A stretch of 56,062 nt of DNA from an uncultured Victivallaceae bacterium. Its GTDB lineage: Bacteria; Verrucomicrobiota; Lentisphaeria; Victivallales; Victivallaceae. This document shows, in pieces, positions 1-8,596 of this stretch. Below the pieces are notes generated by a model that searched no databases, was not told where the DNA came from, and worked only from the letters and a program-made list of their open reading frames with translations. The first letter of the stretch is position 1. Every line of letters starts with the position of its first letter. The stretch is from contig CALXOD010000052.1 of assembly GCA_944389925.1 (NCBI GenBank), forward strand, positions 1 to 56,062. Reading direction: 5' to 3'. The translations under genes and the position numbers were made by a program.

Positions 1-1129
1 TATTGACAAAAAACTTGTCGTTCTTCTCCCGGCCATACACCAGCGGTCGAGCCGGAATTGCATCAAAACCGGTCGAAAACGGTTGAAGGGCTTCTCCTCC
101 AAACAATGCCCGGGCTTCTGGCGTTTCAGCAAGCTTCGTTGCATTCACCGCCACGGCACCGTCCAACGGATCGAACGCTGCGTCCGGAATGGGAATGCCG
201 ACGATCTGATACGGCACATCGAACCGTCGTGCATATCCGCTCCGCCGGTCATCCCGGTGTTCGGGGGTCCCCACATATACCGGCCCCAACCGCAACAGGC
301 CGCCTTTGTCCCACCAGAGGTGCCGGCGGGAAAGACCGATGGTGATGGTACTGATCTGGGACGGGTCAAGTTTATCATTCCTTCTGCTGGAGGCGACCAC
401 CTGTTCTCCCTTGAGCATGTCGGTGGTATCATCGGCCACGCCGCCGAAATCATAGTTCCGGCTCACGCCAGGATCAAATGCCAGAAAATCAGCAAACCGC
501 AACACGACTTCGCGGGGAGTTCGATCCAGCGGCGCATAGCTGACGAACTGCTGCCCGCTCCGATCTGTGATATTGACCGACAGCAAATCGGAATCGGCGC
601 CACCCATGGCATTGAATAAAAGATACTGATCATCCGCTTTGATCTTCCCATCAAGATGATTGATTTCCAAGTAGATGGACCCATCGCGAAAATATTGGTT
701 GCTGATCTCCGCAAAGCGAACGCCGCGTTCCGCCTGATACATCCACAGCGTTCCCTTTTTGTCTCTGCCGAAACGATAGGCCGGCTTCTTCCCGCGCGTA
801 TCCCAGTCCTCCAGTAACGTTTTTTTCATCGCTCCGGGGGCGGTAGCTCCGAAATTTTCATCATCCATCACCATCAACGCCCCGGAAAAACGCTGCAAGG
901 CAGCCGCTGTCTGATCATCGCAGCGCACTCCCGGAGGCAGCACTACCATCCGATACCCGGAAAAATCCGTTGTTTCCGCGACTCCGGCCTTCAAAGAATA
1001 TTTCTGCAGGGCTTGTTCCAAGGCCGCACTGAATTCTGTCGGTGGACCGTAAATCAATACATCCGCAGCTTGTGCCGCCATCACCGATACGGCCGCGGCC
1101 ACGCCGGACAACCATTTCCTCATTTGCAT
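1..1129 (-). CDS. Secreted protein of unknown function, partial (C-terminus beyond left edge)
   Basis: The minus-strand frame is open from an ATG at 1129 to the left edge with no stop, giving at least 376 residues. The N-terminus (MQMRKWLSGVAAAVSVMAAQ, then AAD) is a typical Sec signal peptide, so the protein is exported. AAAGGAG lies 7 bases before the ATG. The visible part mixes beta-rich segments with polar stretches (for example around SVNITDRSGQQFVSY). I recognise no family; the catalytic or binding domain may lie past the edge. It starts 19 bases after the LacI-type regulator's stop on the same strand, so the two are probably one transcription unit and this may be a sugar-responsive exported protein or hydrolase (inference). 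Apparent shorter reading frames here are in other frames. Confidence 0.75.
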   Translation of the reverse strand, partial: MQMRKWLSGVAAAVSVMAAQAADVLIYGPPTEFSAALEQALQKYSLKAGVAETTDFSGYRMVVLPPGVRCDDQTAAALQRFSGALMVMDDENFGATAPGAMKKTLLEDWDTRGKKPAYRFGRDKKGTLWMYQAERGVRFAEISNQYFRDGSIYLEINHLDGKIKADDQYLLFNAMGGADSDLLSVNITDRSGQQFVSYAPLDRTPREVVLRFADFLAFDPGVSRNYDFGGVADDTTDMLKGEQVVASSRRNDKLDPSQISTITIGLSRRHLWWDKGGLLRLGPVYVGTPEHRDDRRSGYARRFDVPYQIVGIPIPDAAFDPLDGAVAVNATKLAETPEARALFGGEALQPFSTGFDAIPARPLVYGREKNDKFFVN

Positions 1130-1148
1130 GACTTATCTCCTTTTATGT

Positions 1149-2117
1149 TTACGCTGTTGTTCTTATGATCAATTCTGGTTTTATCAACACATCTTTCACC
1201 TCTTCACCGGCTACCATGCTCGACAAGGCGCCAACCGCCTGAAGTCCTACCTGATACATATCCTGTCGGATAGTCGTTAACGGCCACGGTTGCGAAAAGG
1301 CGATTTCACTGTCGCCATACCCGATCACCAGAACATCCCGTCCCGGTATCAGGTGTCGTTCCAGCGTCATTTTTTCTATTTCCGCGGCGAGGGAGTCGGA
1401 TGCCGTGGCAAAGGCGGGCAGACAGCCGCCGGAACTTCGGCGGTTAAAGACTCCCGCAACCTGTTCCGAAGAGTCCAGCCGCGGCACCGTCTGCCCGAAG
1501 CCTTCGCAGACTCCGCGGTAACGCTTGGACTCCACCCCATAGAAAAAGAGCTCCGGCACCCCAAGTTCGCGAAAATGAGCCCCGGCCAGATACCCGCCGT
1601 AAACATCATCGATTCCCACATTGACTGCGCCCGGAATCTGAAAATCACTGAAATAACAGGACAACATCACCATTTTCCCGCCATTGTCGCGGTATCGCTG
1701 CAATTCTGCAGTCAACTCCGGAAAACGAACGAACGGGACCGCGTAACTGATCAAGCCGGAATGCGCATAATGACTGCTGACTCGGAAAAATTCAGAAAAA
1801 ACATCTGCCGTATACCCAAATGAAAGAAACATCGGCAGATTATCCCGCATGGCTCCTTCTCCAATGCCTTTGGCGATTCGGCAGGACAGTCCGTCGCGGG
1901 CTTCCGGCAACCAGACTCCGATTCCGATGTTCTGTCCCTTGCGCAAAGCGGCGGCGGCGGTATTCCGACGATATTGCATCCGTGCGGCGGTTTCCTGAAT
2001 CCGTCGCCGGGTGGCAGCGGCAACCGCCGCAGGTTTTGCCGGATCCGAACTCAAGGCACGTGACACCACGGAGACGGCCACTCCCAGCTCATCGGCAATA
2101 TCACGCAACGTGGTCAT
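1149..2117 (-). CDS. LacI/GalR-family transcriptional regulator
   Basis: 322 residues. The N-terminus MTTLRDIADELGVAVSVVSR is the canonical LacI helix-turn-helix, followed by a hinge helix near residues 48-60 and a periplasmic-binding-protein-like effector domain to about 318. Proteins of this family bind palindromic operators with a central CG and respond to sugars or nucleobases. The effector here cannot be read from the sequence. It sits directly upstream of the partial secreted gene, and a near-perfect operator-like palindrome lies 73 bases upstream of its own start (2190-2211), so autoregulation plus control of the downstream gene is likely. The start is supported by GAGAGG a few bases before the ATG. 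Confidence 0.93.
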   Translation of the reverse strand: MTTLRDIADELGVAVSVVSRALSSDPAKPAAVAAATRRRIQETAARMQYRRNTAAAALRKGQNIGIGVWLPEARDGLSCRIAKGIGEGAMRDNLPMFLSFGYTADVFSEFFRVSSHYAHSGLISYAVPFVRFPELTAELQRYRDNGGKMVMLSCYFSDFQIPGAVNVGIDDVYGGYLAGAHFRELGVPELFFYGVESKRYRGVCEGFGQTVPRLDSSEQVAGVFNRRSSGGCLPAFATASDSLAAEIEKMTLERHLIPGRDVLVIGYGDSEIAFSQPWPLTTIRQDMYQVGLQAVGALSSMVAGEEVKDVLIKPELIIRTTA

Positions 2118-2189
2118 TCGCCTCTCCTCTGGTTCCTTGACAGTCTATTCATACAGGCAGACCCTCAAAAAAAATTACAAAAATGTAAC

Positions 2190-2211
2190 AAAAAGCAATC
2201 GTTTGCTTTTT
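2190..2211. promoter_or_regulatory. LacI-type operator palindrome upstream of the regulator gene
   Basis: A 22-base dyad in which AAAAAGCAA and TTGCTTTTT flank T-CG-T. Only the two bases next to the central CG break the symmetry. GCAA-nCGn-TTGC is the classic half-site arrangement of PurR/GalR/LacI-family operators. A second perfect dyad, TTACA-AAAA-TGTAA, lies beside it at 2175-2188. Position and shape suggest autoregulation of the adjacent LacI-type gene. Confidence 0.6.
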
Positions 2212-2298
2212 CTCTTGTCTTAATGATAGCAAACTTTGAGAATAATGTCAAGGGAAAGGAAGTTTTTTTGAAAATTTTTTATCACTCTCTCGGGAAAC

Positions 2299-2325
2299 GG
2301 GAAAAAATGCGTTACGCATTCTCCC
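2299..2325 (-). terminator. Possible terminator after the SpoIIE-type gene
   Basis: AATGCG-TTA-CGCATT (2306-2320) forms a hairpin with a three-base loop. On the minus strand it runs into six T residues, and G-T pairs can lengthen the stem. It lies 61 bases past the stop of the phosphatase gene. The perfect part of the stem is short, so confidence is moderate. Confidence 0.4.
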
Positions 2326-2385
2326 CGTCGGGAAAACATACAGACAGCCTGCCCCACGCCCTGGTATATAGTTCCGGCAGCTTCG

Positions 2386-4341
2386 CTAAAATCCCGTCAA
2401 CCGAAAGCAGAAAATGGTCAAATCATCGGACTGTTCCGCTCCGGCGACAAACGCTTCGACGTCACTCCGGATCCGATCCACCGTCTGCTGCGGTTCTTCC
2501 GCCATTCCAGTCCGGGACAGCACAGATTCCAGACGCGCCGTTCCGTATTCTTCGTGATTCGCATTCATCGCCTCGGTCACCCCATCCGTATACAGCAGCA
2601 AACCATCCCCCGGAGCCAGTTGCATAAGAGAAAAATCATACTGTTCCGCCATCAGCGCCAGCGGCGGTCCGTGCAATTCCGTCAACGGCTCCGGAGCACC
2701 GCCGCCGGCAGGCAACCGGTATGGCGGATTGTGTCCGGCATTGGCATAAGCGGCCTCTCCGGTCACCAGGTCAATGGCTGCGAGAAAACAGGTACCAAAC
2801 ATCATCGATTCGTTCCGAGTCATCAACCGGGCATTGAGACGAGTCAGACACTCTCCGGGCGTCCGGCTTCTAGCCGCTTCATCTCGTTGGAGAGTCTGAG
2901 CCACCGACATGAACAAAGCCGCCGGAATACCTTTTCCGGAAACGTCTCCCACCATCATCCCCAAGTGTCGCTCATCCAGCAGAAAGCAATCGTATAAATC
3001 CCCCCCGACTTCCCGCGCCGGCAGCAGCACGGCCGCCACACGAAAAGCGCCCCCTGCAGTAAATTCCGGTGAAAATACCGGCAGCATCCCCTGCTGGATT
3101 TCACGGGCAATTGCCAATTCACTTTCCAGCCGCTGTCGGGCTGCTGCCGTCCGCTGCAGCTCATCCGTATAGAGAATCAGCTGCCGCTGCATTCGTTCAA
3201 AAGAAGCAGTCAGCGCTCCTACTTCATCTCTGGAGCGACACTTCGGCAGCTGTCCCCGAAAATTTCCCTGACCGATTTCACCGGCGGCCTGATTCAGCAC
3301 CCGCAATGGACGGATCATTCGCCCCGACACAGCCACTACCAGCAGCAGCAACAGAACAATACCCGAAGCCGCCGCTCCAGCCAGGACATATTCCATTTTT
3401 CTTCGTGCGGCGAAAAGCTGTTCCCTGGAAAACACCATCCCGATGCTCCAGCCCGTCGAATGAATCGGCGCGTAATAAATTTGCACTTCTCCCCCATAGA
3501 CAGGGTCATGCGCATAACTGCCGTGCCCTTCCCTGCCGGCGATCATTTCCCGTGCAATACGCCGCAACTCCTCCGAGCCGATCCGGTCCGCCACCGAAAA
3601 AAGAGATCCGTGAACCACCTCATCCCTCTTCGGATGCGAAATAAAACGACCGGCGCCCGATACTAGAAACGCATATCCCAGATCATAGATCCGTGTCCGG
3701 TCCACCACTTCCGGTAAGTCACGCAATGCCAGATCCAGCGTCACCACGCCGGCAAATTCGCGGCGTCCCTCGCGCAACCGGAAAAAGGGGCGGGAGCAGG
3801 TCGTCATATAAACATTTCCGCCCCCTCGATCAAAATACGGCTCGCTCCAAATCAAAGCTCCCGATTCGCGCGCCTTCAGAAACCAGTCCATTTCCCAATA
3901 GGGATATGCACTTCCTCCCAGCATGGAATATTGCAGTTTTCCATCTGCGAAACAGGCATATTTCATGTCGGTGGGAAAAGGATTACGCCCATCCGACTCC
4001 GGAGCATACGTAATGGAACCCCCGTAACAGGCCGGACAATTCTTTCGTAAATTCAGCAGCGTCCGCTCCAGGAGCGCCCGCTCCTCAGCCTCCGAAAGAG
4101 TCATGATTTCCAGCGTTCCGGCCAGATCTTCCGCAGCCTGTTCTGCCACCAGAAACGTCCGGCCCAGCTGATGGGCCGCATTGCGGACCGCATCAGTGGC
4201 GGCAAGCCCGATCCAACCGGACATCAACTGCCCGGTGCGCATGGAAAGAATTCCGAAAATTCCGCCGAGCAGCAGCACCATCCCGCACAAGATCAGAATG
4301 CTCTGCTTGAAAACCAGTCCCCGGTTCCGGAACAAGCGCAT
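2386..4341 (-). CDS. Membrane sensor PP2C-type phosphatase (Cache-HAMP-SpoIIE, RsbU-like)
   Basis: 651 residues. One TM helix (about 13-33), an extracytoplasmic Cache-like sensor (about 40-310), a second TM (about 322-342), a HAMP segment with its start at RMIRPLRVLNQAAGEIGQG, a short coiled coil and a C-terminal SpoIIE/PP2C domain. The domain has the metal-binding motifs EVGGDLYD, GDVSGKG and DGVTEAMN and ends in SDDLTIF. Such proteins dephosphorylate anti-sigma-factor antagonists in response to an outside signal. No anti-sigma factor or antagonist gene is visible nearby, so the target is unknown. It follows the lipoprotein gene by 9 bases, which suggests an operon and perhaps a shared envelope-sensing role (inference). 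Confidence 0.92.
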   Translation of the reverse strand: MRLFRNRGLVFKQSILILCGMVLLLGGIFGILSMRTGQLMSGWIGLAATDAVRNAAHQLGRTFLVAEQAAEDLAGTLEIMTLSEAEERALLERTLLNLRKNCPACYGGSITYAPESDGRNPFPTDMKYACFADGKLQYSMLGGSAYPYWEMDWFLKARESGALIWSEPYFDRGGGNVYMTTCSRPFFRLREGRREFAGVVTLDLALRDLPEVVDRTRIYDLGYAFLVSGAGRFISHPKRDEVVHGSLFSVADRIGSEELRRIAREMIAGREGHGSYAHDPVYGGEVQIYYAPIHSTGWSIGMVFSREQLFAARRKMEYVLAGAAASGIVLLLLLVVAVSGRMIRPLRVLNQAAGEIGQGNFRGQLPKCRSRDEVGALTASFERMQRQLILYTDELQRTAAARQRLESELAIAREIQQGMLPVFSPEFTAGGAFRVAAVLLPAREVGGDLYDCFLLDERHLGMMVGDVSGKGIPAALFMSVAQTLQRDEAARSRTPGECLTRLNARLMTRNESMMFGTCFLAAIDLVTGEAAYANAGHNPPYRLPAGGGAPEPLTELHGPPLALMAEQYDFSLMQLAPGDGLLLYTDGVTEAMNANHEEYGTARLESVLSRTGMAEEPQQTVDRIRSDVEAFVAGAEQSDDLTIFCFRLTGF

Positions 4342-4350
4342 AACCGTCCC

Positions 4351-4716
4351 TTATTCCTGGTCTCCCTCAAAAGCCTTCAAGCGACACCGGGTGTAATATT
4401 CGTTCCCCCAGCCGATCAGCTTGCCGTCCTGAAACACCAGAGGCATGCATTCATCTTCCGTCACCAGCCCGTCCACCCAGACCGGTTTGATGTAATAGAA
4501 CCACACATCCGGTTTGGTATAAACCTCATCCTGCTGCGGCATCCCCATAATCGCAATTACTTCATCCTTGGTCATGCCGAGTCGCAAGGCACGGGAATTT
4601 TCCAGATTCCGATCCGCTTCCACCCAGGCGACTCCATCATACAGACTGCATCCGGCTCCCGCAAACAGCATCCCTGCAACCAGTAGCAGACCGCTCAAAA
4701 AAACAGCTCCTCGCAT
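4351..4716 (-). CDS. Lipoprotein with BamE/SmpA-like (DUF3192-type) domain
   Basis: 121 residues. A signal peptide ends in the lipobox AGAGC with the lipidated Cys at residue 23. The mature part carries the pattern LRLGMTKDEVIAIMGMPQQ, characteristic of the small SmpA/BamE/DUF3192 fold found in envelope lipoproteins. No catalytic motif is visible. It is first in a two-gene minus-strand unit with the SpoIIE-type sensor, 9 bases apart. A role in sensing or assembling the envelope is plausible but unproven. Confidence 0.8.
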   Translation of the reverse strand: MRGAVFLSGLLLVAGMLFAGAGCSLYDGVAWVEADRNLENSRALRLGMTKDEVIAIMGMPQQDEVYTKPDVWFYYIKPVWVDGLVTEDECMPLVFQDGKLIGWGNEYYTRCRLKAFEGDQE

Positions 4717-4752
4717 CTTCCGAGTTCTTTCTTCGAGAGTTCATGAAATACA

Positions 4753-4787
4753 CAAAAACCGGTTCCCCGAAACTCCGGGAAACCGGT
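4753..4787 (-). terminator. Rho-independent terminator after rubredoxin
   Basis: On the minus strand ACCGGTTTCCC pairs with GGGGAACCGGT (11 base pairs, one mismatch, 8-base loop) and is followed by TTTTT. It lies just past the rubredoxin stop and closes the oxygen-defence group. Confidence 0.7.
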
Positions 4788-4803
4788 CCATGCGGACGGA
4801 AAA

Positions 4804-4965
4804 TCAATCTTCCGGCGAAAAATCATCCTTGCCGACACCGCACTCCGGACAGACCCAATCCGCCGGAAGATCTTCAAATGCGGTCCCCGGTTTCACTCCG
4901 GAATCGGGATCTCCTTTGGCCGGGTCATACACATACCCGCACACATTGCACACATACTTCTTCAT
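4804..4965 (-). CDS. Rubredoxin
   Basis: 53 residues, the usual rubredoxin length. The two CxxC pairs (C6/C9 in CNVCGY and C39/C42 in CPECGV) bind one iron, and the aromatic core (Y4, Y11, Y13, W37) is conserved. GAGAGG lies 6 bases before the ATG. In anaerobes rubredoxin carries electrons to superoxide reductase and flavodiiron proteins. Both genes lie immediately upstream on the same strand, 86 and about 1,470 bases away, so this is very likely their electron donor. A terminator follows at once. Confidence 0.95.
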   Translation of the reverse strand: MKKYVCNVCGYVYDPAKGDPDSGVKPGTAFEDLPADWVCPECGVGKDDFSPED

Positions 4966-5050
4966 GCTCAACCTCTCATTTCTTGATTAACCGCGGCCGC
5001 GCCGTTCCCCCCGCACGGCGGAAAAAACGCGACCGACAGAATGTTCCCTG

Positions 5051-6259
5051 TTATCGCCCCAGTTTTTCCAACAGTTTTCGTCCCAGTCCGGCCCCCAGCT
5101 CATACGCTGCAGCCAGGTCTTTTTCCGTCGGGACATATTTAACGCTGAACGGTTCAAACGGCATTTCAAATCCTTGTGCCGCCAATTCCGCCTGTACCAG
5201 CTTCGCACCTTCCCCGCTCCACCCAAAGGAGCCGAAGGCGGCACCAATGTGGTTTTTCGGCCGCAAGCCCCGCGAATAGGTCAGAATATCCGCTACCGCA
5301 GGATACATCTGGTTATTCATCGTCGGCGTTCCGACAGCGACAATACCTGACGCCAGGACAGCCGTAATCACCGCACTGCGTTCAACCGCTTCCAGCGACA
5401 TCACCTCGGTCCGGATCCCGGTACCGCTAATGCCATCTGCAATGGCGCGGGCCAGTTTTTCCGTCGACTTCCACATGGTGGAATACACCACCAGCGCCCG
5501 GTCTTTCCAGTTCTGCTCCGCACATTCCCGATACAACTGAATCACCCGTCCGACGTCCTTGCGCCACAGCGGTCCATGATCCGGCGCGATCATGGCGATG
5601 TCCAGATTGAAAGAAGGCAACGCATCCAGCAGTTCAAGAATCTTCGGCGACAGATGCAGCAGAATATTCGCAAAATATTTCTTTGCTTCGTGCTCCAGCA
5701 CATAGTCAGGATATTCATCCGCGTACAGTGCGCTGCCGGCCAGATGCATGCCGAACGCATCCTGTGAGAACAGAATCTTCTCGCCATCCAGATAGCTCAC
5801 CATACTATCCGGCCAGTGCAGCATCCGGGTTTCAATAAAATGCAGCCCGTGGCGCCCCAATGACAGGGTTTCCCCGGTCTTTACCACTGTAATATCAAGA
5901 TCTTCTCCGAAATGAGCCTTCAGATTTTTCTGACCGAGTGCGGAAGCAAACACCTTTTCCGGCTCCACGGCGGCAATCACTTCAGGAAGAGCGCCGGAGT
6001 GGTCCATTTCCGCATGATTGGATACAATATAATCAATCTTTTTCGGATCGATGACCGAACGGATTCTGGCCAGCAGTTCGCCGACGAATGGAGCCTTGAC
6101 CGTATCGATCAGCGTCACTTTTTCATCCAGTACCAGAAAGGCGTTATAGGTGGTACCACGTTCCGTCCGATACCCGTGAAAACTTCGTACATTCCAGTCA
6201 ATAGCTCCGACCCAGTACACGGAATCGGAAATTTTGACTGCCTTGAAATATTCGTTCAT
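5051..6259 (-). CDS. Flavodiiron protein (FprA-type oxygen/NO reductase)
   Basis: 402 residues. An N-terminal metallo-beta-lactamase-like domain (about 1-250) has the di-iron signature NHAEMDH (H82, E84, D86, H87), further His ligands near HWPDS and a late APDHGP. A C-terminal flavodoxin domain (about 255-395) starts at VVYSTMWKSTEK and binds FMN. Flavodiiron proteins reduce oxygen to water or NO to nitrous oxide in the cytoplasm, taking electrons from rubredoxin. There is no C-terminal rubredoxin or reductase extension, so it needs a separate donor, which is encoded 86 bases downstream. AGGAGG precedes the ATG. Confidence 0.95.
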   Translation of the reverse strand: MNEYFKAVKISDSVYWVGAIDWNVRSFHGYRTERGTTYNAFLVLDEKVTLIDTVKAPFVGELLARIRSVIDPKKIDYIVSNHAEMDHSGALPEVIAAVEPEKVFASALGQKNLKAHFGEDLDITVVKTGETLSLGRHGLHFIETRMLHWPDSMVSYLDGEKILFSQDAFGMHLAGSALYADEYPDYVLEHEAKKYFANILLHLSPKILELLDALPSFNLDIAMIAPDHGPLWRKDVGRVIQLYRECAEQNWKDRALVVYSTMWKSTEKLARAIADGISGTGIRTEVMSLEAVERSAVITAVLASGIVAVGTPTMNNQMYPAVADILTYSRGLRPKNHIGAAFGSFGWSGEGAKLVQAELAAQGFEMPFEPFSVKYVPTEKDLAAAYELGAGLGRKLLEKLGR

Positions 6260-6313
6260 TTTCTATTTATCCTCCTCGTCCGGAAAAAGATTTTCTACTT
6301 TTCCAGATACTGT

Positions 6314-6342
6314 AGTATAATGCCGGAACCCGTATTTTTCCA
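6314..6342 (-). promoter_or_regulatory. Putative promoter of the flavodiiron gene
   Basis: Minus strand: TGGAAA, 17-base spacer, TATACT, 55 bases before the ATG at 6259. The -35 box is weak and the -10 box is good. It suggests that this gene has its own promoter in addition to any read-through from the superoxide reductase gene. Confidence 0.42.
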
Positions 6343-6385
6343 GAATGGACGCAGGGTTTTTCGCGGATTTTTCCGGAAGGGAAGA

Positions 6386-6416
6386 ACCACGCCGCCAGAG
6401 GAAACGGCGGCGTGGT
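6386..6416 (-). terminator. Hairpin after the superoxide reductase gene
   Basis: Perfect 11-base stem ACCACGCCGCC / GGCGGCGTGGT with a 9-base loop, starting 18 bases past the superoxide reductase stop. On the minus strand it is followed by TCTTCCC rather than a full T-run, so termination may be partial. Confidence 0.45.
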
Positions 6417-6433
6417 ATCCGGCGGTTGTGATC

Positions 6434-6811
6434 TCAGTTTTTCCAGAGACCGTGTTTATTGCAGAATGCCCGCACGATCAGGCCGGCCTGCCGCGGCACA
6501 TAAAACTCAGCCTCAGGTGCTTCGCCCGGGGTAAGATAACGCCGGTTAACATAGGGACCATTGATAATCTCGATCCATTCAATATAATGATCCGGTTCCA
6601 TCGGATGCGGCAGAGAACCGACCTTCACCTTGACGCCGGAGCCGTTTTCCTCCAGGACCGGTACATGTTTTTCCGTGGAACCATCGGTTTCATTTTCCCG
6701 CATCAGGCGCATCGGTTTTCCACAACAGACCAGCGTTCCCCCTGCAGCTCCTACAACTTCCACCGTAGCACCGCATGTCAGACACTTGAATACCTGATTG
6801 TTTTCAATCAT
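6434..6811 (-). CDS. Desulfoferrodoxin (2Fe superoxide reductase)
   Basis: 125 residues from the ATG at 6811, which has GGGAG upstream; a longer frame reading back to 6889 has no ribosome site. The N-terminal desulforedoxin domain has C10, C13, C29 and C30 for the first iron. The catalytic SOR domain has E47-K48-H49, H69, H75, C117 and H120, the complete ligand set of the active-site iron. It reduces superoxide to hydrogen peroxide without making oxygen, a typical defence of anaerobes. Flavodiiron protein and rubredoxin follow on the same strand. Confidence 0.95.
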   Translation of the reverse strand: MIENNQVFKCLTCGATVEVVGAAGGTLVCCGKPMRLMRENETDGSTEKHVPVLEENGSGVKVKVGSLPHPMEPDHYIEWIEIINGPYVNRRYLTPGEAPEAEFYVPRQAGLIVRAFCNKHGLWKN

Positions 6812-6930
6812 GATTCCATCTCCCTTGTTTTTCAGGTTGAAAACCGGCTTCATACCGGTCGCCCTTCCAGAATCCTCAGAAAGCTTCAACTTTTATCAAG
6901 ATTTTCTCCTTCAGCTTCCTGCTGCTGCAT

Positions 6931-6959
6931 ACCATATCCGCGGCTGCGAATAATAACAA
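6931..6959 (-). promoter_or_regulatory. Putative promoter of the superoxide reductase gene
   Basis: Minus strand: TTGTTA, 17-base spacer, TATGGT, about 120 bases before the ATG at 6811. The long leader has no other structure that I trust. Confidence 0.4.
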
Positions 6960-7047
6960 ATCAACTTACCTCTTTCTGCCCTAAAAAAACTTAATTTACT
7001 TATAAAATCTCCTCAATCTATGCAGAATGATTATCAGGTTCCCCTCG

Positions 7048-8592
7048 TCATGGACGCAAGGAAGGGTCCTTCAAAGTGAACGTACCGGCTGTCCCCTCGC
7101 CGCGAACGACCACCGTCATTGCCACTGCCTCTTCCGGTATGTTCAGGACAACGGAAAATACTTCCGACGCCCCGCTCCGGATCGGCATGGAAAAATCTTC
7201 TGCACCCAGTTCCCCTTTACGTCCATGGTAAATCAGCTGTGTCACCCAGCGTCCTCCTTCGGGACCTTTTCCCTCAAAAGAGAAGCGGTTCGAACCTTTT
7301 TCCATTCCGGAGAGCCGTGTGACCGTAAACATCCGCCCCGGAGTCCGCCGCTCCAACTCTCCGTCGTGTACGGAAACGCCCTCCCCGAGCACATACCCGT
7401 CCGGGTTGCCATCTTCGTCACGATCCAGAGACAAAGAAGGCATTACGTTGGTTTCCCGATCAAGTTGCGTTGCCGGATCGTAAAGCCGTCGTGTCCATTC
7501 CCGCTGAGTACGCACCGGGATGCCAGTACGTCGGCACCACTCCAGCAACTCATCATGCCGCCGCAGGTACTCCTCCCATCCCCCGGGCACCTGACTGACG
7601 ATCATATGGCTGGAGCCGAACAGAACATAATGTTTGGCAACTTCGTCGGCAATGCGTTTTTTGAGTTCTGCCGGAGTACTTTTCTCCAACGAAAAATTTC
7701 CCCACTGCATGGCATAGCGGCAGCGCTCCGGATCCGGTTCGTTATAGACTTTGTACGCGGCATTCTGGTAAGTCGCAGCAGAGGTATATTGAAAATCCCG
7801 GCCATACACCTCTCGCACATCTTCTGCGAAAATGATCGGTTCACGTCCGCCGGGCTGGATCCAGGTAACCGGCTTCGGTAAATCCAGGCGATCCGCCGCA
7901 TCGCGTGTAGCTTCCGCCAGAATCCGCAATGCCTCGGGGTGAATCCCGAAGTCCCAGAACCGGCGAAGAATCCGAAAGCGAAACTCGCCGCACTTCCCCA
8001 GATCGACATTCCGTTCATCCCAGAAACTGCGCAGCTCGAAATCCTCTCCGTTTTTGGCCGTCATGAACGCCGTTTTCTGCTCAGGCGAATAAATCACCCA
8101 CTCCTTCTGCAGCAGTTTTGCCGTTTCCGACGGAACTTTCAAGATTTTCCCATCCACTGTTCCGGTAAAATCCTCTGTCGAATGTTCCGGACGGACAACA
8201 TAACGGAAAAAGACCGTCCCTCCGGCGACATGATCCACTGCGGGATGGTTCCGCAGCTTCTCCAATGAATCCGCATCGACGGGACGATAACGATATAAGG
8301 AATGATAAGGAGTGTGATCCATCAGTTCATGACCGGCGGCGGCGCAGCGGCGAAGTTCCGTTATCAGTTCCGACGGCGCACTTAACAAGGTTCCGTAATT
8401 CAGCGACATCATCATCGGGAACCCGTGTTTTTCAAATACAGCCGCCATCTCCCGCCATTTTGCCGCCGTCTGATTGTCGTCAAAGCGAAATCCCAATCCC
8501 CCCTCCCGGGCAACGATCTCCTCTGCACCCACTGCTCCGACCGCGCCCCCCAGCAGCAGCACACCCAGGCTCCATGATAACGGTATATGCAT
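7048..8592 (-). CDS. Secreted polysaccharide-deacetylase-like protein
   Basis: 514 residues from the ATG at 8592, where a signal peptide begins (MHIPLSWSLGVLLLGGAVGA). The frame continues further upstream, but that part overlaps the dUTPase gene and is not used. Residues about 25-330 resemble the NodB fold: FRFDDN supplies the metal-binding aspartates and HTPYH is the HxxxH metal motif. The C-terminal part (about 375-514) is beta-rich and contains DRDEDGNPDGY, a calcium-type loop, and may bind carbohydrate. Expected role: removing acetyl groups from an extracellular glycan, though the exact substrate is unknown. It starts 4 bases after the dUTPase stop, so the two are co-transcribed. Confidence 0.78.
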   Translation of the reverse strand: MHIPLSWSLGVLLLGGAVGAVGAEEIVAREGGLGFRFDDNQTAAKWREMAAVFEKHGFPMMMSLNYGTLLSAPSELITELRRCAAAGHELMDHTPYHSLYRYRPVDADSLEKLRNHPAVDHVAGGTVFFRYVVRPEHSTEDFTGTVDGKILKVPSETAKLLQKEWVIYSPEQKTAFMTAKNGEDFELRSFWDERNVDLGKCGEFRFRILRRFWDFGIHPEALRILAEATRDAADRLDLPKPVTWIQPGGREPIIFAEDVREVYGRDFQYTSAATYQNAAYKVYNEPDPERCRYAMQWGNFSLEKSTPAELKKRIADEVAKHYVLFGSSHMIVSQVPGGWEEYLRRHDELLEWCRRTGIPVRTQREWTRRLYDPATQLDRETNVMPSLSLDRDEDGNPDGYVLGEGVSVHDGELERRTPGRMFTVTRLSGMEKGSNRFSFEGKGPEGGRWVTQLIYHGRKGELGAEDFSMPIRSGASEVFSVVLNIPEEAVAMTVVVRGEGTAGTFTLKDPSLRP

Positions 8593-8596
8593 ACAC

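Noticed and set aside
145-1115. Several short minus-strand reading frames suggesting a broken gene at the left edge
   Set aside because: A single minus-strand frame is open from 1129 to the edge with a signal peptide and a ribosome site; the others are in different frames and overlap it.
7024-7036. Fur-box-like GAATGATTATCAG near the superoxide reductase leader
   Set aside because: Only one half resembles the Fur consensus, and it sits over 200 bases from the start codon next to the deacetylase 3' end.
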